64,000 nt of DNA from Pseudopithomyces maydicus (GCA_026873275.1 JANTUC010000001.1:3224001-3288000); one strand, 5' to 3'; positions 23,136 to 34,006 are shown, counted from the first letter of the stretch. The notes: a model not told the origin generated them from the letters alone. Numbers and translations are program-made.

Positions 23136-23726
23136 CAAGGTTGTGGGCCATCGCGCGGCACGGAATGGACTCTCGAAGATTTCACGACACTATTCGATGA
23201 ATATCTCGGCGCCATCGTCAAGGAGACTCTTCATCTCTACGGTTCCGTGGAATGGCTGGTCAAGAAATCGACCCGCGATGTAACACTCACCGATGAATCT
23301 GGCCAAATGCACCTGGTGCCCAAAGCCACCTCCATCGTCGTGGATTTCTCAGCCATGTTCCGCCACCCGCAATATTGGCCCGGCGAAATCGACGCTACAC
23401 CTGCATCTCAGTTCAGTCCGAAGATTTGGTCTTCTAAGAAGGCCAATCTTTCGGAACAAATTGCGTGCGACCCGTTCAGCGGCAGTAGGGGAGCATGTCC
23501 TGGCAGACGATTCGCTGAGATCCAAATGACGGCTTTGCTAGCGCGCATCTTCGTTGATTACAGTGTTGAGTTCGTGCCTCGTGAAGATGATGTGGAGTAT
23601 GTAAAGCACATTGGTTTAGGACAGAATTGGGTTGAGGAGAAAAGCCGCGAAGTTACTACAGCACATGTGCAAGGCTGTATAATAGAATTGACTTCAGCCA
23701 CGGTATCCTTCCAAAGTAACATCTAG
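23136..23726 (+). pseudogene. Cytochrome P450 C-terminal fragment, degenerate
   Basis: An open frame from 23136 to the stop at 23724-23726 encodes only the C-terminal third of a P450 (about 195 residues against about 500). A helix-K-like stretch reads YLGAIVKETLHLYGSVEWL, so the invariant Glu-x-x-Arg has His in place of Arg. A PERF-like region (FRHPQYWPGEI) follows. The heme loop reads PFSGSRGACPGRRFAEIQ: the Cys ligand and the following Gly are kept but the Gly and Arg before them are shifted by one. No start codon, no N-terminal membrane helix and no I-helix are found upstream. The most economical reading is a decayed, 5'-truncated gene; an unusually divergent P450 with unseen upstream exons is the alternative. 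Confidence 0.7.
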
Positions 23727-24393
23727 CTTATTAATTAATCGAAGGGCACAGAGCCAATATATACTCTAGGTTATTTCTAAGCTAATAAATAGGTTAGAGA
23801 TACCTACTATGAATCTCTAGTCGGGGACTGTTTTACAGTGAGGTGATGCCAAGAATTTACCTCGTATCAAGGCAAAGTAAGGCGAAAACAGGGCCAATGT
23901 GGCGTCGAAAAGGGCAAATCGGAAGAATCGGCACTAATAGTCCATGCTTTTAGCCTTGTGCCTTAGTAGCAAGTGCTCTATAGAAGGACTAGGTCCCCAT
24001 CACTCCGTGTTCGGTGCTGACTTCGTCGTTTCTCGATTCATACCGCGCCCAGCTGAGGAACCTCCCATCTATTCAAAAATAATGTTAGATCCACATTCTC
24101 GTCTTTGGTTCATTGCTTTTGTTCTCCTTCATATATTGAATAGATGCATTGTATTTGATTTACCTTTGGCTGAAAACGCAGAGAAAAATCGATTTGTTGC
24201 CAATACCACGCGTTCAAGGGTAATATTTGGAGCTTGGACTTTTCGGATCATTGTGTTCATTTTATTTTTGTATCATTGTGTATTTTCAAAATATCCTACA
24301 GGTGCAGGACGACCCGATACAGGACAACCATGTTGCAAAACAATGCCTTGGAACATCTTGCCGGCACTAGTCGTGCTTTGGGGCGTCTGCTGG
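23727..24393. other. Intergenic, AT-rich
   Basis: Promoter region of the C2H2 gene. The frame used by its first exon stays open back to 23944, but the upstream part is hydrophobic and compositionally unlike the protein, so I leave it out. Confidence 0.45.
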
Positions 24394-25853
24394 ATGTTCT
24401 ACAACTCCCCATGCTATGAGAACACAGCAAGTCGGCCAGGATTGGATGGGGAAGTTGGTTTCCTAAGTCTAGGTGACTTGATACCATAATATTCATTGGC
24501 ATGCCCAACAGCTAACAATCAATCCAGATTGGTCCACCCCAGCCTACGAAGAGTCCTTCTGGAACGATGGGTCTGAGCCTTTACCCAGCGACCCAAGTAC
24601 GATTGAACAACAACCGCAATACTGTTCAACTAATATTGCGACCGATTTTGAATTTCCAACCCTCTTGACCGATTACATATTAGCTACCGACCCGTTCGAG
24701 CCGATTGAATGTACATCCATATCTGGTCTTCAAGCGGAATCTGGCTCAAAAAATGTGCCCAGCAACTACGCTTCCATTCCTGATCTCAGCGCACTTACTG
24801 GAATTGAACCATTGGCTACCCAGACATCAGACTTCACCTACAGACCGATAGGAAGCTCACACTTCGAGCCGTTACCGTCGTCCCAACCCCCGACCAGCTC
24901 AACACCTCATTCATTGGCCCCGCAGCCCTCGAACGAGCCCTCACAAGACCAGTCCCCCACGAAAACCCATCTAACCTGTCCATATCCCGAATGCACATCC
25001 CTAACCTTCGCCCATGCCTCCGACTGGAAGTAAGTCACAGAAATCATCTCCTATAAACACAGTACATACCATCTTTCCTCCATGTTTCCTCCCCCTCCCT
25101 CTCCCACCAAACTAACCCCCATCCAGAAAACACAACACACGCCTCCACAACCGCTATCAATGCGACCTCTCCGCTTGCTGTCAGTCCTTCGGCACAAAAG
25201 GCGAACTCCACCGCCACAAGCAAACGAAGCATGCGCAACTCCCGCCGCACAAGCACCTGCGCTGTCCCGTTTCCGAGTGCAAACACGCACTTGCACCCAA
25301 CTTTAAGCGGAAGGATAATCTGACGGATCACTTGAGGAGGGTACATGGGTTGGAGCATGGGGAGGCGAAGCAGAGGGCGAATGCGCAGGCGAAGAGGCAG
25401 ATTGGGGAGGCGGTCCGGGGTCCCAGTTCTGGGATGCGGAAGGTGCAGGGTGAGGAGATTGTGGGTTTGGGGGGAGTAGTTGGACCGTCGACGCCCGTGA
25501 TTGAGCGGGTGCAGAGTCCAGGTATTCACGTTGAAGACAACAACGACACTGCCTTGAATCCCTCCAAGAGACGCCGCATCACTACATCGCTGCCTGCCTT
25601 GGATAACCCCCACTCTTCCTCCGCGCCTTCTCCAGACCTCCATGCGCCATTGCCCGATCGGAATTACGATGACGACACCGACGTCTCAGCTTGGAAGGCA
25701 AGAGCGCTCGAGGCAGAGAAGGAAGCTTCCTTGTCGCGAGCTAAGAGTATGCAATTGCAGGTGGAGAATACAGAGCTGAAAGTGGAGGTGGAGAGGTTGA
25801 AGAGGCATCGGGATTCGTTGCGGGAGATGTTGGAAGAGGGAAGGGAGACGTGA
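24394..25853 (+). CDS. Three-finger C2H2 transcription factor with C-terminal coiled coil
   Basis: Exons 24394-24472, 24528-25029 and 25127-25853 give 435 residues. Introns are 55 and 97 nt with CTAAC branch sites. The N-terminal 190 residues are acidic/Ser/Pro-rich, as in activation regions. Three Cys2-His2 fingers follow: CPYPEC...HNTRLH, split by intron 2, then CDLSACCQSF...HKQTKH, then CPVSECKHAL...HLRRVH. A heptad-like helix (about 55 residues, rich in Leu/Glu/Lys) ends the protein. A nuclear DNA-binding role is expected; targets are unknown. The start is uncertain: ATG at 24394 is the first that gives protein-like sequence, but the frame is open 450 bases further upstream. Confidence 0.75.
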
Positions 25854-26446
25854 TAAAGGGGTCGTTTTTAGTGTCATGGGAATGTGTGAGGCGGGTGTAG
25901 GATTTCCTATTCTTTCCAGAGGTCATTTCTCGGAGGATGTATAGACGATTATATCGTTTCTTCCTGTCCTTGGGAGCAAATTGGATGATTGATTGATCTA
26001 TTGGCATACGTAGATGGAAGTATGTATTAGCAATCTACAGCTAAGTTGGAAAACCTAGCTTCCCTTATCATCGCTAGTCAGAATATGACTCTCGCAAACC
26101 GGATGCCTACCCCTCTGATCTGTGCCCGTGACGCTGCTGCTCCCGACGCCAGATCCTCTTGTTGCTCGAGAGCCGGCATGCGTCCGTCTTCAGGGCCTAG
26201 CAGGCACACGTACTCTACGTACGGAGTCCATATGGTGGATGTCCACTTCCTACCAAACAGGTGCTCTAGACAGCGACGCGGGCTGCTTGAGTTTTCCACT
26301 CACCCAGTGCTCAGCTGCATGTGACACACAATACAAGCGCGTGGAGATTCTAGGGCTGACCAAACTCTTCCTCTCGGATGGCGATGTCCTCCTTGGTCGA
26401 CACTTTGTCATATTCTCCGGTCGTTCTTTCCGACCTGTTGCCCCGC
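25854..26446. other. Convergent intergenic region
   Basis: 593 bases between the C2H2 gene (plus) and TIP41 (minus). No gene seen; small overlapping frames have no coding character. Confidence 0.5.
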
Positions 26447-27332
26447 TCATTTCAGCACAACTCGATCCTCCACCTTCTCAATCACAGGCAGATACTCTGC
26501 CAACCGATTCGGATCCCTCATAATAGCCAGCACATCCTCCCTCGTCCCCGCCAACGCCCTCCTCACCGTCTCGTACTTCTCCTCCCTCGCGGTGTACTCG
26601 CGAATGACCTCGCCGGTGGCAAACTCGACGAAGACGCGGGTATCCCGTATGCGAAAGACGACATCGTCGAGGCGCATGAAGAAGCGGGCGAGGAGCAACA
26701 GGCGGGCGGGCATGACGCGCACCTTGACGGAGAACATGGCGATGCCGTTGTCGGCGAGCTCATCTTCGTAGAGCATGACATCGTCGAAGAAGTGGATGGG
26801 ATCGGGGCGCTTCAGGAGGGCCAGCGGGATGGGGGTGGTGGTTGGGGTGAGGGACGGGGAGGCGGGCACGGTGCCGCGGTAGTCGGTGCTGTAGGACCAG
26901 TCGAAGGGCTTGACGACTTCTTTGATGTCTTCGAACTGTTTTTGTCTGGAAGGTAAGGTAGAAGATTAGAAATTGTTCCAGGGGAAGGCTTGGGATTCAA
27001 CATGGAACGCGCACTCACCGATTCTGTTGCCACTCTTTGGAGTACGAGACCTTGAGCATCGAGTCGCCCGTCTTGTCGACGCGGTCGAGGGCGTCGAAGG
27101 CGTTGAACTCGATGGACCAGCCGCTGGGGGCGTGCTCGATGCGGGTGAAGTTGTCGCCAAAGATCATCTCGGGTGGGGCGATGCCCAGCTTCTTGGTCAT
27201 GTCGTCGATGGGGCCTGCCTTGAGGATGGGCAGCTTGCGGGTGGTGATCTTGAAGCCATCCTTGGTGATGGAGGTGTCGGCGTGGCCGGGGGCGGCCGTG
27301 TCGACCGGAGCGCCGTTGAGCGACGACGACAT
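26447..27332 (-). CDS. tip41: TIP41-like protein (TOR/PP2A pathway)
   Basis: Exons 27019-27332 and 26447-26945, with a 73-nt intron, give 270 residues, normal for the family. Diagnostic blocks are PPEMIFGDNFTRIEH, then GWSIEFNAFDAL and KVSYSKEWQ. After the intron come KPFDWSYSTDYRG, then PIPLALLKRPDPIHFFDDV, YEDELADNGIA and VRVMPARLLLLARFF. In yeast TIP41 binds Tap42 and modulates PP2A-type phosphatases downstream of TOR; the same cytosolic role is expected here. Splicing completes an Arg codon at the junction. A head-to-head promoter of 303 bp is shared with the Aurora kinase gene. Confidence 0.95.
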
Positions 27333-27635
27333 TGTTTCCAGAACTGTTTGGATGGGTTGCTGGGTTGGGTTGGACAGAAAATCAAGGCGGGTGCGGGGAG
27401 GTGGGGGTCGGAGAGTAGAGCTCACCAAAGCTCCGCTCCGTCGCTTGCGTCGCCCTGACAACCGCGCTTGTGTACTCGCTCAACACACGACCCGCGAGTT
27501 CGTCCTCCGACAACCACTAATTGTCTACTAACCACCAGGGCACCCCCGATCAATTGATCGACTGCTGCTTACATCTTTTCACTCTCTTCGTCCGCCGTTC
27601 ATCCTCTCTTCCCCATCACAGCAGCACCACACACC
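27333..27635. promoter_or_regulatory. Divergent promoter (TIP41 / Aurora kinase)
   Basis: 303 bases between two opposed ATGs. Long CT-rich tracts point toward each start codon. No operator is recognised. Confidence 0.55.
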
Positions 27636-28951
27636 ATGGACGTCGCAAATCTCGAGGTCGCCTTCGAGCGCATTACCGTCACCGACGAGAACGACGACCA
27701 GCATGCCGCCCCCGCCGCCTACCACAAGTCAAAGGTAACAAGCAGCCCTCTGTGCTGCACAGCTCCATCTCACACGCTCCAGGGCACCCTCGCCACTACC
27801 TCTCTCACCGGCCTCTCTGCCTCCCAGTCAGCCGCCAACCGCATCAAGGTCCCTCTCCAGAAGCTCGCCGCCTCCAACTCAGCCAAGATCGTGAACGCCA
27901 ACATCGCCAAAGTAACAATCCCCGCCTCATCCACCGCCTCACAATCCCGCGAGAACCCCTCCCACCGCCGCACCCTCACCGACTCCGCCGTCACCCTCAC
28001 ATCCCAGCCCTCCACCCCCAAGCAATGGCATCTCGGTATGTTCGAGATCGGCAAGCCCCTCGGCAAGGGAAAGTTCGGCCGTGTATACCTCGCCAAGGAG
28101 CGCACCACTGGCTTCATCTGCGGCCTGAAGGTCCTGCACAAGTCCGAGCTGCAGCAGGGCAAAGTCGAGAAGCAAGTTCGTCGCGAGATTGAGATCCAAT
28201 CCCACCTTGCGCACCCCAACATCCTTCGGCTGTACGGCCACTTCCACGACGCAAAGCGCATCTTCTTGATCCTCGAGTTCGCTGCACAGGGAGAGCTGTA
28301 CAAGCATTTGAGGCGCGAGCAGCGGTTCCCAGAGCCGAAGGCAGCGCAGTACATCGCTCAGATGGCGGCCGCACTGAAGTATCTCCACAAGAAGCACGTT
28401 ATGCATCGGGACATCAAGCCAGAGAACATTCTGGTCGGCATCCACGGAGAGATCAAGATCAGTGACTTTGGGTGGAGCGTCCACGCGCCGAACAACAGGC
28501 GCAACACCATGTGCGGTACTCTCGACTACCTCCCCCGGAGATGCTCACGGGCCGTGGAAAGGACACTTTCTACTCTGAGAAGGTCGATCTCTGGAGTTTG
28601 GGCGTGCTGACGTACGAGTTCCTCGTTGGAGAGGCGCCATTCGAAGATACCCAAGTCATGACGCAGAGGAAGATTGTGAGGGGCGAGTATACCGTGCCGG
28701 CTTTCGTGAGTGCGGAGGCAAAGGACTTGATCAAGAAGGTACGTTTTTATCGTTTTCACTGTTCAAGTTTCCTCTTTTGATGTACAAAAACTAATTCATC
28801 ACAGCTCCTTGTCTTAGACCCCGAAAAGCGCATCGCCCTCGAAGACGTAGAGCGTCACCCCTGGATCATAAAGCACTGCAAGGGCAGCGAGCGCGCCTAC
28901 AATCGTGCTTCTGGGGGCAAGTTCCGCGGGAGCTCCGAGCGTGAGAGCTAA
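27636..28951 (+). CDS. Aurora serine/threonine kinase (Ipl1/Ark1-like), one-base frame break in assembly
   Basis: Exons 27636-27734, 27783-28738 and 28805-28951. With one base restored in the C run at 28532-28536 the product is 400 residues. Catalytic features in order: glycine loop GKGKFGRVYL (about 123), the VAIK-type lysine in CGLKVL, HRDIKPEN (about 241), DFGWSV (about 260), and an activation loop with RRNTMCGTLDYLP, typical of Aurora kinases. The break falls in the following PPE of the APE-type motif. Downstream, EMLTGRGKDTFYSEKVDLWSLG and LLVLDPEKRIALEDVERHPW complete the C-lobe. Aurora is the catalytic core of the chromosomal passenger complex and is essential in studied fungi, so loss is unlikely. 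The first intron (48 nt) does not change the frame. Confidence 0.93.
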
Positions 28952-29378
28952 GCTTCGCTGAGCGGAGTCTGCATTCTTCTTTAATTCATCGACGACGCGC
29001 GTTTGAGAGAGAGCGTTGCGAGTCGAGTCTATTCTATCTTATTGTTGTTTTGGCGTCCAAAGGATGGTTGGTTGGGTGGGATATATGGCGTTTTATAATC
29101 TGGGGACCATGACTGGGCGTTTAGTTGAGCATCATTCGGCGTTGTGTGAAAGGATAGCCCTTTGCATAGAAGCAGAGCAGAGCAGAGCAATGACATTACT
29201 TCCAACTTATTCCGATGCGTAACTATCAAGTTCGTATTTTATCTATTCATACAGCTCATAACTCAGCTGGTATGTTCTCTGCACGCCAGCTCTCAACTCA
29301 GCCTATCCTTGATATCTCAGTTGGTCCCTTCCCGAAGACTCTCTAAATCTGATCCTAACTCCAACCCTACTCCCACTC
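28952..29378. other. Convergent intergenic region (Aurora / TDP1)
   Basis: 427 bases of 3' UTR sequence from both genes. The stretch near 29340-29400 is pyrimidine-rich. No gene seen. Confidence 0.5.
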
Positions 29379-31253
29379 CTAATACCCCCTCCACACCCTT
29401 CCCATCCAATCCTGCTCCTCATCCGCCATCGTCGCACACCAAGGCCGCTCCTCCGCCCCATACGCCTGAAGCGGAACATCATACGGCATCCGCCACCCCA
29501 CGACCGCCTTCACCCTTCTCTCCCCTTCCATCTCTCCACCACCATCCTCAGCTTCAACATCATCCCTCCCAAACACCGGCACCATATCCACATCCCCCTC
29601 TGTCTCCCCCTCCTCGGCAAACAACCCAGGCCACACGCAAACGCCAGCCTCATAGCTCTGAACCCTCACCTCCCCGTTCTTATTCTCGCGCTCGCCCCAC
29701 GCTTGACGGCTCAAGTTCGCACTTGTCAACAGCGCCCAGTCGATGTGCGTGTAGGTCTGGTCGCGGAAGCGGATGTACGTTTTGATGTGGGGGGCTGCGG
29801 GGCCACGGTTTGCCTTTTTTGACTTTGCCGACTCTAAAGATCGAGAGGAAGGCAGTGTTGCAGAAGGGGAAGAAGAAGGGGACATGTGTTTCCAGTGGCG
29901 GAACAGTGGGTGTAGGTATTGGAGTTGTTTCTGCTGCGCGGGGGATTGGATTTTGGTGTGGATGGAGGCGCCGGAGGCGTAGCCGTCGAGGGAGGTGCGG
30001 ATTTCGGCGGCGGTGGGGAAGATGATGTTGAGGCGTGGTAGTGCCGTTGAGTTGGTGAAAGAGGAAGAGGATGCGGAGTTGGAGACGAGGTTTGGAGAGG
30101 ATGAGGCGGTGGTGGAGAGGATGGAGTGGAAGTGGTTGAGCCAGGTGGGATCTGCGCCGAGGGTGGCGATGGATGAGATTTGGATGACTAGGTTAGGCGG
30201 ATTGGCGGATGAGGGGCGTGCAGCGACGGGGATGGTGGAGAGGACTTCTTTGAGGCCGAGCCAGCCGAAGGATGTACGTGGAGGGACTGCTACAGAGCCT
30301 GGTTTCTGACGTGATGGTGCACTTCCGAGGAAGGCGGCGCGGATGGAGGTGAAGTCGTAGGCTTGAAGTTCGGCGATCAGTGTGAGGAGTCGTTTGCCGT
30401 AGGCATGAAGGTAGTTGAGAAGGTCCTTTTTGAATCTATGGCCACTGCCGATAGAATGATCGCCATTTTGCTGGTTAGATGGAGTGGGGATCAAGGGCAG
30501 GATGGGAGATCGCCAGACTGCCTGTGTCATATTGCCCCAATCTCGTGGGATCATGTTGGCGGTGTGGATGACGATTTGCGCAGTGTCATCGTGTCGAATT
30601 AAGACGAGCATCTTAGTATGATGTGTTCCGAAAGGATCCGGCATGTATGCTGAGATCAACTGGACATTGGGATATCGCTCCGCACCTTGCAACAGAGCGA
30701 CCCTGTTCGCATCCTCGTTCTTCCAGAAGCCGTGCACGATCTTCATCTTCACAATTTCCTTGACATCCGCATCTAATTGACCCATTACGAAGTCCAAATC
30801 GAATAGGTAGTTAAAGTTCCAGCACTCCTTGATCATCGGATCGCCCAGGATCTCATTGAGCGACACGGTGTCTACATTCTGCTCGCTTCCTAGGTCTCTG
30901 ATTCTAGTGAGCTGTATAGGCGATCTCACACTCCTCGTCTTCTTTGATTCTACTCCTTCGGTTTTCATTCGTCTCTCAGTTTTGTTCTGTTCCTTCTCTT
31001 TTGACTTCAAAGTCTGTTCGGTCACGTGAGTGCCTGCTTCCAACTGCGGAGTCGACAATAATGGCGCGCGTGACTTCGTTTTCCTGATTGCAGGCGGGCT
31101 GATAGATCGCTTTAGACTTAGAGCCACTGTTTCTTCAGCGCTGGAATCTTCTGAGTGTCGCAACGGCGGTGTGGTGCCTGCGTTGATCGCAACATCGGTT
31201 TTGAGCTTCCGCCGCTTGCTTGGAGGCTCGATACCCTCGCTAGCTGGGTTCAT
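29379..31253 (-). CDS. tdp1: Tyrosyl-DNA phosphodiesterase 1
   Basis: Single exon, 624 residues. TDP1 removes topoisomerase I peptides from DNA 3' ends and belongs to the phospholipase D superfamily. Two HKD-type motifs are visible: FGTHHTKMLVLIRHDD (near residue 210) and APHIKTYIRFRDQ (near 490), the latter followed by ALLTSANLSRQAWG. NFNYLFDLDFVM matches the family's N-terminal domain start. The N-terminus has a bipartite basic patch (PPSKRRKLK) suited to nuclear import. The C-terminal 60 residues are acidic. It reads cleanly with no intron. Confidence 0.95.
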   Translation of the reverse strand: MNPASEGIEPPSKRRKLKTDVAINAGTTPPLRHSEDSSAEETVALSLKRSISPPAIRKTKSRAPLLSTPQLEAGTHVTEQTLKSKEKEQNKTERRMKTEGVESKKTRSVRSPIQLTRIRDLGSEQNVDTVSLNEILGDPMIKECWNFNYLFDLDFVMGQLDADVKEIVKMKIVHGFWKNEDANRVALLQGAERYPNVQLISAYMPDPFGTHHTKMLVLIRHDDTAQIVIHTANMIPRDWGNMTQAVWRSPILPLIPTPSNQQNGDHSIGSGHRFKKDLLNYLHAYGKRLLTLIAELQAYDFTSIRAAFLGSAPSRQKPGSVAVPPRTSFGWLGLKEVLSTIPVAARPSSANPPNLVIQISSIATLGADPTWLNHFHSILSTTASSSPNLVSNSASSSSFTNSTALPRLNIIFPTAAEIRTSLDGYASGASIHTKIQSPAQQKQLQYLHPLFRHWKHMSPSSSPSATLPSSRSLESAKSKKANRGPAAPHIKTYIRFRDQTYTHIDWALLTSANLSRQAWGERENKNGEVRVQSYEAGVCVWPGLFAEEGETEGDVDMVPVFGRDDVEAEDGGGEMEGERRVKAVVGWRMPYDVPLQAYGAEERPWCATMADEEQDWMGRVWRGY

Positions 31254-31687
31254 CGTGATCGATGGCGTAGAATCCGGAATTTCTTGAGGGAAATTGGGTG
31301 CAGGGATGCGGGCTGTTTCGTAAAGTAAGAGGCGGATGCGAGGTGGAGGTGCGAGGTGTGATGTGAGGCTTCCAAATTAGGCGAGCGTTTGCCAGGTCGT
31401 CCTTCCATTCTCGTCAACTTCACTAGAGGTCACGACACCACCAACAAATTACATGTAATCTTTAGAACCACGCCAAGACATGTAGCCAGTGAATATCTTA
31501 CCACTATTAATTACTGGTAGAAAGTAGCCGTAATGAAGAACTATTAGCAGCCAAAATCAGAGATGAATGTCACCGCAGCCAGCATGTATGCTTCTACCCA
31601 ATATAAAATCCAAATTCACAACCAAAGGATAGCCGCGAATGAAGACAGCCAGTCAAAAGGCATGTCTTTCTTACCACGCTAGGAAAC
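31254..31687. other. Intergenic
   Basis: 434 bases: promoter of TDP1 and 3' flank of the zinc-ribbon gene. No gene seen. Confidence 0.5.
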
Positions 31688-32203
31688 TCAGCAACACTGA
31701 CAGCCCTCCTCTGGCCCCTCGCTATGTCGACTCCACTGTCTTCTCTGCTCATTTGTAGCGCTATCTTGACTGGATCGCGACATTTCAGTGTTGTTGCGCA
31801 CAAGCTCACGAGAGCCCCCCAAGCTCCATAGCTCACTCGGTTCTACCCGCCATGATTGATATGTCTCCCCACATTTCTCGCATTCATATGCTCCATTCAC
31901 ATCTATCGGTGTATTGTTTTGAGCGTTGCATTTTAATTCAGAACATTGCCACATCTGCCGTTCGCATTCTTCAAAGCTTTTTCCTTTCCGTGCGATCATT
32001 CCCGCTTTTATAAAGCCATCTTTCCAATAGTACAGAAGATTCTCGGGTACCAATTTAAAGTTGTCGCTTAGAAACGTCTCCTGGCAAGAGTTGCATGTCC
32101 ATTGTCCTTCCACCACTTTATTATGTGTACTACAACAGGGGCAGATCCATTGTGTCTCAGCAGCGCTTTCTATAGAGGTGCGGTCGCTCATGAGTGATTC
32201 CAT
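31688..32203 (-). CDS. Small zinc-ribbon protein, member 1 of a local trio
   Basis: 171 residues in one exon (a start 4 codons later, MSDRT, is also possible). Cys pairs suited to zinc are WICPCCSTHN with WTCNSCQE, and later MWQCSELKC with YECEKCGE. The spacing resembles RanBP2-type zinc ribbons (Trp-x-Cys-x2-Cys ... Cys-x2-Cys). The protein ends GCQCC, an unusual Cys-rich terminus that could be palmitoylated. No named family is recognised. Two more genes with the same Trp-Cys-x2-Cys signature lie within 2 kb, which suggests local duplication. Confidence 0.65.
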   Translation of the reverse strand: MESLMSDRTSIESAAETQWICPCCSTHNKVVEGQWTCNSCQETFLSDNFKLVPENLLYYWKDGFIKAGMIARKGKSFEECERQMWQCSELKCNAQNNTPIDVNGAYECEKCGETYQSWRVEPSELWSLGGSRELVRNNTEMSRSSQDSATNEQRRQWSRHSEGPEEGCQCC

Positions 32204-32669
32204 GAAGGATATCTCAATTTGTGTGTGAAGAAAGATGATTGGAAAGCTGAGGGGTGATCTAGTAGCAATGTTCCGAGAATTCTAAGTCAGGGCAGTGATC
32301 TGAGTTGTTATAAGAATTCCTGTCAGGAATATCAAGAAATAACAATAGAGACTTGAGACAAATCTATATATTGATACTCCATGGTATATTTATATACTCG
32401 AATATATATATATACCCCCAGCTATTGAATCGCAATATATCCGCATTGAATGTTTCCTTGTTCATAAACTTGTGAACGAAACTCTAATGCCCTCACTGGA
32501 TACCCTTTTATCGATGTAAATATAATAAACCACACCCACGAGAATCTCTCCAAGCTATATTCTGGTTCAAGAACCGTTTCCGCTCACGGTCTTCGTAAGA
32601 ATTCACCCCATCTGCATCCGGTGGTGTACAGTTAATCTACTCACCCGTATTACTGAAGCAACCTCGTGA
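32204..32669. other. Intergenic, AT-rich with a short TA repeat
   Basis: 466 bases. A run of TA dinucleotides lies at about 32400-32416. No gene seen. Confidence 0.5.
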
Positions 32670-33053
32670 CTATCTTGAATCTTCCTCGAAATCTTCATCT
32701 TCGGACTCGTCATATACATACACCCCTTTATCTAGATAAAAGTCATCTATTTCGAATATCCCCGGGCAAGTTTCTGTAGAGCACTCCCATTGTTCGTCGT
32801 TAACATTCCCCTCATTAGTTTCTTCACAGTTGGGACAGATCCACTCGCAATCTGGGTTCTCCTCTTCTCTTGCATGGTCATATTTATATATACCTTCTTC
32901 TGCGTCGAAATTAAAATTTTCGGATTTCGATCCTTTGCCGCAAAAGTAGCACCCCCATTCGGGTTCAGAATCATTTCCCCCATTATGGTTGTCACAATGG
33001 GGACATACCCATAGGCAATTTGGTCCGCTGTCCATCGGAGATCCGGCGCTCAA
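32670..33053 (-). CDS. Small acidic zinc-ribbon protein, member 2 of a local trio
   Basis: 127 residues, one exon. Two tandem ribbon-like units are visible. Unit one has WVCPHCDNHNGGN and WGCYFCGK, followed by FNFDAEEGIYKYD. Unit two has WICPNCEETNEGN and WECSTETCPG, followed by FYLDKGVYVYD. The units are clearly duplicated within the protein. The tail is strongly acidic. The Cys-x2-Cys spacing suggests zinc binding; RNA or protein binding, as in RanBP2 fingers, is only a guess. It reads in the same direction as member 1. Confidence 0.65.
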   Translation of the reverse strand: MSAGSPMDSGPNCLWVCPHCDNHNGGNDSEPEWGCYFCGKGSKSENFNFDAEEGIYKYDHAREEENPDCEWICPNCEETNEGNVNDEQWECSTETCPGIFEIDDFYLDKGVYVYDESEDEDFEEDSR

Positions 33054-33496
33054 TATAAAAATGACGATGTCGGGCCTCTTCTTCGTGTAAAGTAATTATC
33101 AATATTGGTTTTGCAGAAGTTGTGTTCGGGCAATTGTATAGATAGTGTGAGAAAAATAATGCTGAGAATATACAGAGAGGGACGGATTTTATATTTCGAT
33201 GGCGTTGAATTATGGGTGGCTTTACAAGAATGACTACGGGAATAAGCTGTGAATTTCACTTCATGACTATGGAATTGTGATGTGTAAGTTGCTCTGAGAA
33301 TTTAATTTCACAGCGGGTGATTGAATATTTTGCATCACATACCCTCACTCTTGCGCGTTAAAAACCAGTATGTTTTCCACATTGCTTTTCGAAATTACGC
33401 ATAATCTATCTTAATATAGCCACAAACGGTGTTGAACACAATTTCTTGCAGTTTCGCTCTTCCGATTCATATCGGTCCTGGTTTTCACCATCAGCC
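33054..33496. other. Divergent intergenic region between trio members 2 and 3
   Basis: 443 AT-rich bases between opposed start codons. No gene seen. Confidence 0.5.
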
Positions 33497-34006
33497 ATGC
33501 CGCGTCCACCTTCTGTAGCATCGCTGTCCTCCACCGCCGTCTCCCGCTCTTCCGCTGACTCACCACCCTCATTAAACGCTATGAAGTTCATTTCAAACCA
33601 TTGGGAGTGCTCAAATTGTTTCTCCTCCAACCCCGTTGTCAGCCAAAACGAGCCGTACTGGCGCTGCGATAACTGCTTCAAGCTCTCCTCTCGAGGCATA
33701 ATAAAGCTACCACACGCAAACACGAAATCGACAACACCTAAGAAAAATAGCATTGCTCCCAGCTTTCAAGCAATGCTCGATTCTGTGCCGGTAGATAATA
33801 GGGACTTGTATGCGCAAAACTGGGTGCTGCACAGCAGGTCGGAGCACTTCTACGATGATAATGAGAGTGTGTATCTCCGGAACGGGTGCTCTTTCTGGGG
33901 AAATGAGTGTAAGAGAGCTGTGAAGTGGATTTTAAGAGGGGGCGGAAAATGCCCGAGTGAGTTTGGGCGTTTTGGGACGAAGACGTCGCAATATTGTTAT
34001 GAATGA
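33497..34006 (+). CDS. Small zinc-ribbon protein, member 3 of a local trio
   Basis: 169 residues from the ATG at 33497; the frame is open 51 bases further upstream but without an ATG. A Ser-rich N-terminus is followed by HWECSNCFSSNP and YWRCDNCFKLS, one ribbon-like pair of Cys-x2-Cys knuckles. The second half has SFWGNECKRAVKWILRGGGKC and no obvious second ribbon. It is divergent from member 2. Function unknown. Confidence 0.6.
   Translation: MPRPPSVASLSSTAVSRSSADSPPSLNAMKFISNHWECSNCFSSNPVVSQNEPYWRCDNCFKLSSRGIIKLPHANTKSTTPKKNSIAPSFQAMLDSVPVDNRDLYAQNWVLHSRSEHFYDDNESVYLRNGCSFWGNECKRAVKWILRGGGKCPSEFGRFGTKTSQYCYE

Noticed and set aside
28501..28560. An intron in the Aurora gene to explain the frame change
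   Set aside because: Every GT-AG pairing would remove conserved activation-segment residues; coding continues directly on both sides of the C run.
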